DNA of 17,101 nt, taken from the NCBI GenBank assembly GCA_019411365.1, contig DXQT01000048.1, forward strand, positions 1 through 17,101. The letters run 5' to 3'. How positions within the stretch are numbered: the stretch's first letter is position 1; each line of letters starts with the position of its first letter. The translations under genes and the position numbers were made by a program. The notes below the pieces were generated by a model that was given only the letters and a program-made list of their open reading frames with translations, was not told the DNA's origin and did not search any database. The stretch comes from Roseburia sp. (GTDB lineage Bacteria > Bacillota_A > Clostridia > Lachnospirales > Lachnospiraceae). Positions 1 through 6,466 of the stretch are shown one piece after another.

Positions 1-29
1 TTATAAACTCTTGGTCTTTCTTTTTTTTC

Positions 30-61
30 GGGACTATTCTTTTTTCACAGCCCCTCTTTTT
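30..61 (+). terminator. possible weak terminator at the window edge
   Basis: GGGACTAT (30-37) and ACAGCCCC (47-54) can form an imperfect stem around a T-rich loop, followed by TCTTTTT. Read on the plus strand it would end a transcript entering from outside the window, but the stem has A/C mismatches. On the minus strand the same stem pairs better through G-U pairs but is followed by A residues, so it is not a good terminator for the gene ending at 127. The rest of 1-126 shows no gene I can support. Confidence 0.22.
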
Positions 62-126
62 ATAATGAATTGTTGTTTTCCATTGCTTTTCTGTCTCAAA
101 CGGATTCCCCGGCTGTCATTTCTTTA

Positions 127-1200
127 TTAATAATATATGCCGTTCTTCTCATGAAAATTATAAGAATCATCATTTGGAAGATAACCAAAGAAACCATCCT
201 CCGGTGTATAATCATAAAAATCTTCATCCGGCGTATAGCCATAGTAGCCATCATAATAGCCATCTTTGTATCCCTGCTGATACCCCTCATACAAGCCGTC
301 ATAATAATCATCGGAAGCATCATCATTTTCTGAACCTTCATAATAGTAAGTGCTGCTATCCGTGCTTTCTGTTCTGGCATCTGACACAAACATACAAGCC
401 CAGAAAATCACTAACAGAAATAATGAGATTGTACTCATGACGATCCCGGAGATTGCCATCCCTTTTGGTGCCTTTCTCGTCAACTGGATGATACCAAAGA
501 TAATCGAGAGAATCGCAAGTGGAATATTCACGAAGGAAAAGAATAAGACCAATGCGATAATGCCAAGTACCATGGACGCAATTCCGAATCCACGCCCACC
601 GGAAGAAACTTCTCTCACACTCCAGTTCTGATTTTGCATCGGCTGATTACTGCGGTTTGGCTGATTATAATTCTGCTGCGACTGCTCATTGCTGCCCCGG
701 TAGTTTGTACTGTCTCCGGCAAACTGATAAGCAATTCTTGGCGCACCATTTGCAAGATGAATGATTCCACATCGCACGAATCCATTCTTTTCCAACAAAT
801 GCTGCATGATTTTATTATCCTCATGGGTGTCTGCTCTCAGATTTCCAATCTGGCTCTTACACCAGCTAATACATCCACTGGCAATTCCATGATAAGAAGT
901 ATTTCCCGCAAGTCTGTGAATGGTTCCATATGGCTCATGATTCAGCCATGCTCCATTCTCAATCCCATAATAAGTCGGGTCCTCACCTTTTATAAAAGCA
1001 AATGTTGCTGCAAGGTTCTTCTCATCATCTTCTACAATGTAGCTGTTTCCAAAGGCAATATCCTTTTCCAACAACTCTCTCGATGGATAATTTTCATCCC
1101 ACTGGTTTGGATTTCCATTTTCACGCATAAAAACCCTTGCCTGCGCATATAAATCCATCATTGCCGGTATATCTTCCATATTTGACCGTCTAACGTACAT
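127..1200 (-). CDS. GNAT-like domain fused to a DUF4190-like membrane domain and a Tyr/Gly/Asp-rich tail
   Basis: The 357-residue protein has three parts. Residues 1 to about 160 resemble a GNAT N-acetyltransferase: an N-terminal MYVRRSNMEDIPAMMDLYAQ-type start and, near 121-147, the LRADTHEDN...LLEKNGFVRCG pattern typical of the acetyl-CoA-binding half of that fold. A Gln/Asn-rich linker follows (about 171-195). Residues 205-275 hold two or three hydrophobic segments with GIASMVLGIIALVL and PKGMAISGIVMS, like the DUF4190 family of small membrane domains. The tail (about 284-345) is acidic with recurring YxxGY/DGYY units. The acceptor of any acetyl group is unknown, and the tail probably lies outside the membrane, but the topology is not settled. 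The gene is last in the operon with glf and the glycosyltransferase, 17 bp after the latter, so a cell-envelope role is inferred. The start is the only ATG in frame near the upstream stop; its ribosome site is weak (GGTG). Confidence 0.8.
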   Translation of the reverse strand: MYVRRSNMEDIPAMMDLYAQARVFMRENGNPNQWDENYPSRELLEKDIAFGNSYIVEDDEKNLAATFAFIKGEDPTYYGIENGAWLNHEPYGTIHRLAGNTSYHGIASGCISWCKSQIGNLRADTHEDNKIMQHLLEKNGFVRCGIIHLANGAPRIAYQFAGDSTNYRGSNEQSQQNYNQPNRSNQPMQNQNWSVREVSSGGRGFGIASMVLGIIALVLFFSFVNIPLAILSIIFGIIQLTRKAPKGMAISGIVMSTISLFLLVIFWACMFVSDARTESTDSSTYYYEGSENDDASDDYYDGLYEGYQQGYKDGYYDGYYGYTPDEDFYDYTPEDGFFGYLPNDDSYNFHEKNGIYY

Positions 1201-1217
1201 ACATGATCACCATATCC

Positions 1218-2231
1218 TTAGTTAAATCCAACAATTTTCTGTGAAAGTTTGTAAGCTGCAACTGAAATCTTTCTTCCGCCTCTTCCCGGAAGGTTCATCG
1301 CATTTCCCATAATACCGTTTCTCAAATGGTGGAACAGACGGATATCATGGTCTTTGATATATTTCCATAACTCACGTTTTTTCTCAAGATTCTCCTCTGT
1401 GCCGGAACGGATCAGCATGATCGTTGAGATCACTGTGATGATCTCGAGATAATTGAACATATAGTGGCGCAGTTTTGGATTCGGGATCTTCCAGAGATCA
1501 AACTCATCGATCATGATCTTATTCACCTTGATCTGCTGGTCAATACGACCGATCATCACTTTTTCATTGACGGACTGATCATCACGTCCAATGAAGTAAC
1601 GGTAAAAATCAACATCCATATAGTACATATGCTTTACGCTTGGCAATGGCTTGTACACATAAATGTTATCCACATAAAAAGTATGTTTTGGCAGTTCAAG
1701 CCCACATTCCCGCAGAAGCTGTGTACGGTAAATGACAGAATGCATCAGAATGTACTGTCCCTTGTGGAATCTTCCTGCCTCATTCCATGTAAAAATCTTA
1801 TCCTGCGGCAGGGAAGAATAGCGCATGATTTTTTTGTGCCGTACACCCTCTTTTTCATAAACATAATTTGCAATGAACATATCCAGCACGGTATCTCCAC
1901 CAGCAAGTTCACGCAATTTTTTTAAAATCTTCATATAGGCTTCGTAATCCACCCAGTCGTCACTGTCCACAACCTTGAAGAAAAGTCCTGTGGCATTGCG
2001 GATCCCGGCATTCACGGCCTCTCCGTGCCCTCCATTTTCCTGATGAATGGCACGCACGATTCCCGGATATTTTCTCTCGTACTCGTCTGCGATCTCTGCG
2101 GTGCGGTCCTTGGATCCGTCATCCACAATCAAAATCTCAACATCATCCCCACCCGGAAGCAGAGACAGGATGCAGTGTTCCATATAATCCTGCGAATTAT
2201 AAGATGGAATTGCAAATGTAAGTAACTTCAT
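1218..2231 (-). CDS. family 2 glycosyltransferase
   Basis: This 337-residue protein begins with a GT-A fold nucleotide-sugar domain: FAIPSYNSQDYMEHCILSLL at 6-25, ILIVDDGSKDRT at 33-44, NGGHGEAVNAGIRNA near 66-80, and the metal-binding DSD motif at 89-91 within VVDSDDWV. The C-terminal third has no membrane helices of note, so it is probably a cytosolic or membrane-peripheral enzyme adding one sugar to a lipid-linked or polymer acceptor. It lies 14 bp after glf, and AGGAAAGG precedes the ATG at a normal distance, so the two are very likely translated from one message. Because glf makes UDP-galactofuranose, this could be a galactofuranosyltransferase; that is inference from position only. GT2 membership is secure, donor and acceptor are not. 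Confidence 0.9.
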   Translation of the reverse strand: MKLLTFAIPSYNSQDYMEHCILSLLPGGDDVEILIVDDGSKDRTAEIADEYERKYPGIVRAIHQENGGHGEAVNAGIRNATGLFFKVVDSDDWVDYEAYMKILKKLRELAGGDTVLDMFIANYVYEKEGVRHKKIMRYSSLPQDKIFTWNEAGRFHKGQYILMHSVIYRTQLLRECGLELPKHTFYVDNIYVYKPLPSVKHMYYMDVDFYRYFIGRDDQSVNEKVMIGRIDQQIKVNKIMIDEFDLWKIPNPKLRHYMFNYLEIITVISTIMLIRSGTEENLEKKRELWKYIKDHDIRLFHHLRNGIMGNAMNLPGRGGRKISVAAYKLSQKIVGFN

Positions 2232-2245
2232 AATGATAACCTTTC

Positions 2246-3397
2246 CTACTGATTCATAATGGCATCTGCCAGTTCCATGGCTTTTTTCGTCATGGCATCA
2301 ATATTGTAATATTTGTATTCTGCAAGCCTGCCTAATAAATGGAACTTCGGCAGTCCTGCTGTGAGCGCCCTGTATTTCCCGTAAAGTGCCTGATTTTCCT
2401 CATTTAAAATCGCGTAGTAGGGAATCTCGCCCGCCGCACCCGTATATGCAAACGGATATTCTTTTACAATCGTAGTTCCTTCTGTATTTTTCTGTCCTGT
2501 CAGAAATTTAAACTCCGTAATGCGGGTGTAATCTTCGCTTACCGTGTAGTTGACCACGCTGTGTCCCTGATAAGACTCCTCATCATAATGCTCAAAATGG
2601 AAATCCAGCGAACGATATGGCAGTCTGCCGAATTTACAATCAAAAAGCTCATCCAGCGCTCCTGTGTAAATGACATCTCCCTCAAATGGTTTTCCCTCAA
2701 AAAGGATCTCATTCCCTGTAAACTTTAAGACATCCCTGCAGTCTGTATCCAGAACAACTTCTATGTTCTCATGATCTAACATATGCTCAAACATCGGTGT
2801 GAAGCCATCCTTTGGCACACCCTGATATTTGTCCTGAAAATAGCGGTTATCATAAGAGATCAGCACCGGCACTCTTCCTGTCACTTCCGGACTGATCTCT
2901 TCCGGCTTCTGTCCCCACTGTTTCATGGTATATTTCAAAAATACATTCTCATAGACATACTGTGCGATCTCGCGGATATCCGGATCATCATTCTCACGAA
3001 GTTTCATGATCGGCACACGGCTTCCCTCACCGTAAGCTTCGATCAATTTTTTCTCCAGAAGATCTGCTTTTTCCTTATCATAGACCATGTGCAGCGTATT
3101 TAAGTTAAATGGAACCGGGATCAGCTTGTCCCCCACTTTTGCTACCACTTCATGTCCGAAAGGATACCATTCCGTAAATCTCGATAGATATTCATAAACT
3201 TCTTCCAGACCTGTATGGAAAATATGTGGACCATACTCATGGATTAAAATGCCATATTCATCCGAAACATCATAACAGTTTCCTCCAATATGGCTTCGTC
3301 TCTCAATCACAAGAACTTTCTTTCCGGCTTCCTCTGCAAGTTTTCTGGCACAGGCTGCTCCGGCAATTCCGGCTCCTATCACGATGCAATCGTACAT
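2246..3397 (-). CDS. glf: UDP-galactopyranose mutase
   Basis: Glf is a flavoenzyme that converts UDP-galactopyranose to UDP-galactofuranose, the donor for galactofuranose in bacterial surface polysaccharides. The 383-residue length is normal for bacterial Glf. Visible hallmarks are the FAD-binding GAGIAG at 8-13 followed by the ERRSHIGGNCYD segment (32-43), HEYGPHIFHT (53-62), KQWGQKPEEISPEV with Trp161, the substrate-binding arginine in GRVPV (Arg175), and a C-terminal LLGRLAEYKYYNID segment that contacts flavin and substrate in this family. The start has AGAGG about nine bases upstream. It is first in an operon with the GT2 enzyme and the GNAT-like fusion; a promoter lies about 110 bp upstream. 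Family and reaction are confident; the glycan receiving galactofuranose cannot be told from here. Confidence 0.96.
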   Translation of the reverse strand: MYDCIVIGAGIAGAACARKLAEEAGKKVLVIERRSHIGGNCYDVSDEYGILIHEYGPHIFHTGLEEVYEYLSRFTEWYPFGHEVVAKVGDKLIPVPFNLNTLHMVYDKEKADLLEKKLIEAYGEGSRVPIMKLRENDDPDIREIAQYVYENVFLKYTMKQWGQKPEEISPEVTGRVPVLISYDNRYFQDKYQGVPKDGFTPMFEHMLDHENIEVVLDTDCRDVLKFTGNEILFEGKPFEGDVIYTGALDELFDCKFGRLPYRSLDFHFEHYDEESYQGHSVVNYTVSEDYTRITEFKFLTGQKNTEGTTIVKEYPFAYTGAAGEIPYYAILNEENQALYGKYRALTAGLPKFHLLGRLAEYKYYNIDAMTKKAMELADAIMNQ

Positions 3398-3506
3398 CTT
3401 TTATTACCTCTGACTTTCCTTATTATAATATCAACATTTTCCAACATTATTTACTGATCGTCTGCAATCCTGTATCCGGACTGCGAAACGATTGTAGTAC
3501 TTTCCT

Positions 3507-3535
3507 ATTATACATATTTTATTATGACAAGCCAA
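3507..3535 (-). promoter_or_regulatory. sigma-A type promoter of the glf operon
   Basis: On the minus strand, TTGGCT (3530-3535) is separated by 17 bases from a perfect TATAAT (3507-3512). Transcription would start near 3500, giving a leader of about 100 bases before glf. The match is by eye. Confidence 0.6.
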
Positions 3536-3654
3536 TTTATTTTTTCTTAATTATTTATTACAGCCTGAATTTTGAACATTTTGTTCATATTTTATTTACA
3601 AATTTCTCACAAAGCCATCATACGATAGACACAATTCAACTTTATACTCTAAGC

Positions 3655-3832
3655 ATAAGTTAAGCCAACAAGAAAATTTTTCATAGAACTTTTTTTCATA
3701 CCTGAGTAAATCAGGTTGCCTTGCTTAACCAGTAAGCAAGGTTCCTCCCAGAAAATAGTGAAGCATTTCACTTTCCATACACAATCTTTTTCATATGAAT
3801 AGCCGGTGCATTGCACCGGCTCCCTCTTTTTT
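3655..3832 (+). ncRNA. candidate small structured RNA in the glf-mutY gap
   Basis: The gene-free stretch 3398-3862 contains, on the plus strand, a series of tight hairpins: CCTGA/TCAGG (3701-3715), CCTTGCTTA/TAAGCAAGG (3719-3741), AGTGAA/TTCACT (3757-3772), then a strong hairpin with a T tract (3801-3832). A TATACT at 3643-3648 could be a -10 box, but I see no good -35 box. No plus-strand reading frame with a ribosome site accounts for the terminator, which is why a small RNA is suggested. The 5' end is a guess. I could not match it to 6S, SRP, tmRNA or a riboswitch class. The alternative is a palindromic spacer with no transcript. Confidence 0.28.
3801..3832 (+). terminator. intrinsic terminator, plus strand
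   Basis: AGCCGGTGCA (3801-3810) and TGCACCGGCT (3812-3821) form a near-perfect GC-rich palindrome followed by CCCTCTTTTTT. The T tract is on the plus strand only. The hairpin may also stop mutY transcription from the other side, but the minus-strand side has no T run. Confidence 0.6.
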
Positions 3833-3862
3833 ATCCCGGAAATTGTAATATTTCCATGCTTT

Positions 3863-4978
3863 CTAATCCGTCTCCAGAAATTTTTCATTTCCAAGTCTGA
3901 TCCCCATATATTTTGCATAAGCAGCAAACGCAGACGGAATTGCATAATTTTCCTGAGATTTTTCTGCATCCACAAAAATAAGATTATTTGCTGCCATTTT
4001 CTCTGCCACAGTGTCAAATCCTGCTTCTTCCACTAAAATTGCATACCCTTCCATCTGCCATTCGATATGAGAAAAAATATGTTTTGTATCCTCTAACTTC
4101 TGCACCCGGATTGGAGAAAGATGCATATCTTTTACCAACTGAACAATCTCATTCTGCGAGTATCTTCCCTCGACATTCGGCAATTCATAAAGCCCTGCCA
4201 GAAGTCCCTTTTCCGGTCGTTTCCGGATTGCCACTTTGTCATTGTCACGGATGACAAGCACAGTTCGCTTTTCGATACGTCTCGCTTTCGCCTTTGTCTT
4301 GACCGGAAGTTCCGCAATCCTTTCCTCTTTCCTTGCCAGGCAGAGACTGTTCCACGGACACTGTTCACATAACGGCGCACCATTCGGCACACACACGGTC
4401 GCACCAAGTTCCATCAGTGCCTGGTTAAACGCCCCCGGCATCTCCATTCCCTGCATGACTTCCCGCAGCTCTTTTTCCAGAAGGGTGCGAAAAGACGGCT
4501 TCATAATATCGGTATCGTCCGCAGCCACTCTCGTCAGGATGCGGAATACATTTCCATCCACAGCCGGCACCGGAATCTGATATGCAATGGAGGCGATTGC
4601 CCCTGCGGTGTAACTGCCGATTCCCTTTAGTTTCAACAATTCCTCATAATCTGCCGGAAGTTTTCCACCATGCTCTTCCATCACCTGAACGGCTGCCTTC
4701 TGCATATTCCGCACGCGGTTGTAATAGCCTAATCCCTCCCAGAGTTTTAGCAGCTCATCCTCCGGGCATTCCGCCAATGCCTCCACATCCGGCAGACGCT
4801 TCGTAAACCGCTCAAAATAAGGTTTTACCGCTTCCACTCGCGTCTGCTGCAACATAATCTCCGACACCCACACCCGGTACGGTGTCGGTTCTTCCCTCCA
4901 CGGAAGCACACGGGCATGCCCCGCAAACCATTTTAATAACGGCTCTATTAAAATCTGTAAATTAAAATCTGTGATCAT
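3863..4978 (-). CDS. mutY: A/G-specific adenine glycosylase MutY
   Basis: MutY removes adenine mispaired with 8-oxoguanine, the last safeguard of the GO repair system. The 371-residue length fits the family. Seen in order: LPWRE (25-29) and the helix with the catalytic acid in SEIMLQQTRVEAV (Glu40); GLGYYNRVRN (82-91); the helix-hairpin-helix LKGIGSYTAGAIASIA (117-132) with the catalytic Asp141 in PAVDGNVFRILTR; a four-cysteine iron-sulfur loop (Cys196, 204, 207, 213; C-x7-C-x2-C-x5-C); and from about 232 a C-terminal NUDIX-like domain that reads 8-oxoguanine. GAGG lies eight bases before the ATG. The gene appears single. A repeat element ends about 60 bp upstream of the start, so its promoter must lie in or beside the repeat. 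Confidence 0.96.
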   Translation of the reverse strand: MITDFNLQILIEPLLKWFAGHARVLPWREEPTPYRVWVSEIMLQQTRVEAVKPYFERFTKRLPDVEALAECPEDELLKLWEGLGYYNRVRNMQKAAVQVMEEHGGKLPADYEELLKLKGIGSYTAGAIASIAYQIPVPAVDGNVFRILTRVAADDTDIMKPSFRTLLEKELREVMQGMEMPGAFNQALMELGATVCVPNGAPLCEQCPWNSLCLARKEERIAELPVKTKAKARRIEKRTVLVIRDNDKVAIRKRPEKGLLAGLYELPNVEGRYSQNEIVQLVKDMHLSPIRVQKLEDTKHIFSHIEWQMEGYAILVEEAGFDTVAEKMAANNLIFVDAEKSQENYAIPSAFAAYAKYMGIRLGNEKFLETD

Positions 4979-5038
4979 GTTTTATTCCTCTTTACCTTCA
5001 AATATCAATTATTATCAACATCATATGTAATGTAAATT

Positions 5039-5252
5039 CAATTGCAAAACTCACAAAATGTAAATTGAATTGTGAAAAAGTAACAAAAGACATGAAAGAC
5101 ATTGGGGAACCGCCGGCACTTAGAAGGCAGACACGACATTAGTCGTGGCTGGCTTCTTAGTACCGCTGCGAGTGACACATAGCGGGAGCGTGTCTTGAAT
5201 GTTTTTGTTACTTTTGAACAATTTTAAAAAAATTATATAAGTTTTGCAATTG
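5039..5252 (-). repeat. family 1 inverted-repeat element, copy A
   Basis: The element is bounded by perfect 12-bp ends, CAATTGCAAAAC (5039-5050) and GTTTTGCAATTG (5241-5252); the imperfect inverted repeat continues for about 50 bp on each side to GTAACAAAA/TTTTGTTAC. The interior contains a hairpin at 5115-5164 (GGCACTTAGAAG against CTTCTTAGTACC, capped by CACGAC/GTCGTG). It has no reading frame and no transposase. It is about 80% similar over its whole length to the element at 11865-12089 in reverse orientation. Strand is given so that the end nearest mutY is the 3' end, as copy B faces its downstream gene. I see no clear target-site duplication. With the crt promoter region it fills most of the 481-bp gap between mutY and crt. 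It is probably a MITE-like or regulatory repeat. Confidence 0.85.
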
Positions 5253-5377
5253 TCAAAGTCTTCATAACATAAAGTATGTTTCGCTCATATTCCCATTATA
5301 ATAAGGAATCCCCCGGATGTAAACGGAGCGAATTTCCATTTTTTACAGATTTTAGAAAAAGTTTATCGACGTTCATA

Positions 5378-5406
5378 TTGACAAATCCTCTCAAAAGAAG
5401 TACTCT
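5378..5406 (+). promoter_or_regulatory. likely crt promoter
   Basis: A perfect TTGACA (5378-5383) is followed after 17 bases by TACTCT (5401-5406), a weak -10 box. A second TATAAT at 5297-5302 lacks a convincing -35 box. An inverted repeat TTCGCTC (5280-5286) / GAGCGAA (5326-5332) lies upstream, of unknown meaning. Confidence 0.5.
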
Positions 5407-5420
5407 AGATATAACATGTA

Positions 5421-5438
5421 TTGTTAATTTTTTATCAA
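5421..5438 (+). promoter_or_regulatory. candidate Rex operator in the crt leader
   Basis: TTGTTAATTTTTTATCAA matches the clostridial Rex consensus TTGTTAAnnnnTTAACAA at 13 of 14 defined positions. It lies just after the expected transcription start and before the ribosome site, where a repressor would block transcription. Rex senses the NADH/NAD+ ratio and is known to control butyrate-pathway genes in clostridia. The site was found by eye. Confidence 0.55.
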
Positions 5439-5445
5439 TCTATTC

Positions 5446-5452
5446 AGGAGGG
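5446..5452 (+). promoter_or_regulatory. ribosome binding site fixing the crt GTG start
   Basis: AGGAGGG sits seven bases before GTG at 5460. The in-frame ATG at 5421 lies upstream of this site, inside the candidate Rex operator, so it is not the start. Confidence 0.85.
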
Positions 5453-5459
5453 TATTATC

Positions 5460-6263
5460 GTGAGTGAATTCAACAATTTAAAATTAGATGTGGAGAACGA
5501 GATCGCCGTTCTTACCATCTCAAGACCAGCAGCATTAAATGCATTAAACAGTGAGACATTAGACGAGTTAAACACAGCTTTAACAGAGATCGAGGGAAGA
5601 GACGATATCAAAGTTGTGATCTTAACCGGTGGTCCTGACAAAAAAGACAACGCATTCAAATCTTTCGTTGCAGGTGCTGATATCGCCGAGATGGTGAACT
5701 TTACAGCTCCGGAAGCAAGAGCATTCGGTATCAGAGCTTCTGTTCCATTCTTCAAATTAATGAATATGCGTCAGGTAACAATCGCAGCCGTTAACGGTTT
5801 CGCACTTGGCGGTGGATGTGAGATTGCTATGGCATGTGATATCCGTATTGCATCTGACAATGCAATCTTCGGTCAGCCGGAATGTGGACTTGGAATCATT
5901 CCTGGATTCGGCGGCACACAGAGACTTGCCCGTTTAGTTGGTATGGGACGTGCCAAAGAAATGATCTTCACATGCGATAACATTGATGCAGCTGAAGCTT
6001 ACCGTATCGGTTTAGTGAACAAAGTTGTTGCAAAAGAAGAATTAATGGAAACTGCAAAAGCTATGGCAGCAAAGATCATCTCCAAAGGAAGCTACGCTGT
6101 ATCTGTTGCAAAAGCAGCGATCAACAATGGTTACGATATGGATATCAAAAATGCTGTTGAGATGGAAGCAAACCTCTTCGGTGTTGTAAATGATACTCAT
6201 GACAAAAAAGAAGGAATGGGTGCCTTCTTAGAGAAGAGAAAAGCTGATCTTACAGATTTCTAA
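5460..6263 (+). CDS. crt: crotonase / 3-hydroxybutyryl-CoA dehydratase
   Basis: The product of 267 residues (GTG start) is an enoyl-CoA hydratase-family enzyme, most likely the cytosolic dehydratase that turns 3-hydroxybutyryl-CoA into crotonyl-CoA on the way to butyrate. The oxyanion-hole segments are FVAGADIAEM (69-78) and ALGGGCEIAMACD (115-127); the two catalytic glutamates are Glu121 and Glu141, twenty residues apart as in mitochondrial crotonase, the second within GQPECGLGIIPGFGGTQRLARLVG. A short charged insert (PDKKDN, about 59-64) precedes the first oxyanion segment. The gene stands alone between a repeat and a terminator, with no thl, hbd, bcd or etf gene beside it. The strong ribosome site and candidate Rex operator fit a highly expressed, redox-controlled step. 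Another short-chain enoyl-CoA hydratase role cannot be excluded from sequence. Confidence 0.92.
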   Translation: MSEFNNLKLDVENEIAVLTISRPAALNALNSETLDELNTALTEIEGRDDIKVVILTGGPDKKDNAFKSFVAGADIAEMVNFTAPEARAFGIRASVPFFKLMNMRQVTIAAVNGFALGGGCEIAMACDIRIASDNAIFGQPECGLGIIPGFGGTQRLARLVGMGRAKEMIFTCDNIDAAEAYRIGLVNKVVAKEELMETAKAMAAKIISKGSYAVSVAKAAINNGYDMDIKNAVEMEANLFGVVNDTHDKKEGMGAFLEKRKADLTDF

Positions 6264-6378
6264 TCTACACGTTTTTATAACTTTGGTTTTATTACATAGG
6301 AGTTTCTTCCTATTATATAAACATTAACAAACATTTTATTTCATCTAATGCGTATTTACGCAATTGATCAGGGAAAGG

Positions 6379-6430
6379 AAAAAGAACGTAACTCTGATGG
6401 TGTACCGGTCATCTTCGTTACGTTCTTTTT
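6379..6430. terminator. bidirectional intrinsic terminator between crt and the MATE gene
   Basis: AAAAAGAACGTAAC (6379-6392) and GTTACGTTCTTTTT (6417-6430) form a perfect 14-bp stem with GATG/CATC pairing possible in the loop. Each strand ends in a T run, so the hairpin can stop crt from the left and the convergent ABC-MATE operon from the right. A small hairpin ATAGGA/TCCTAT (6296-6313) lies closer to crt. Confidence 0.8.
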
Positions 6431-6466
6431 CATGTACCTGTCTGCTGTACGATTCTCTTATCCCAC

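Noticed and set aside
70..631. Plus-strand open frames opposite the GNAT-like gene
   Set aside because: They mirror the Tyr/Asp-rich tail and membrane segment on the other strand and have biased, protein-unlike composition.
3660..3707. Minus-strand mini-frame of 16 codons starting MKKSSMKNF
   Set aside because: It has no ribosome site, and its ATG lies at the base of a hairpin; nothing supports translation.
5039..5252. CRISPR array or tRNA in the palindromic gaps
   Set aside because: There are no regularly spaced direct repeats and no cloverleaf or CCA end; the structure is a single inverted-repeat unit.
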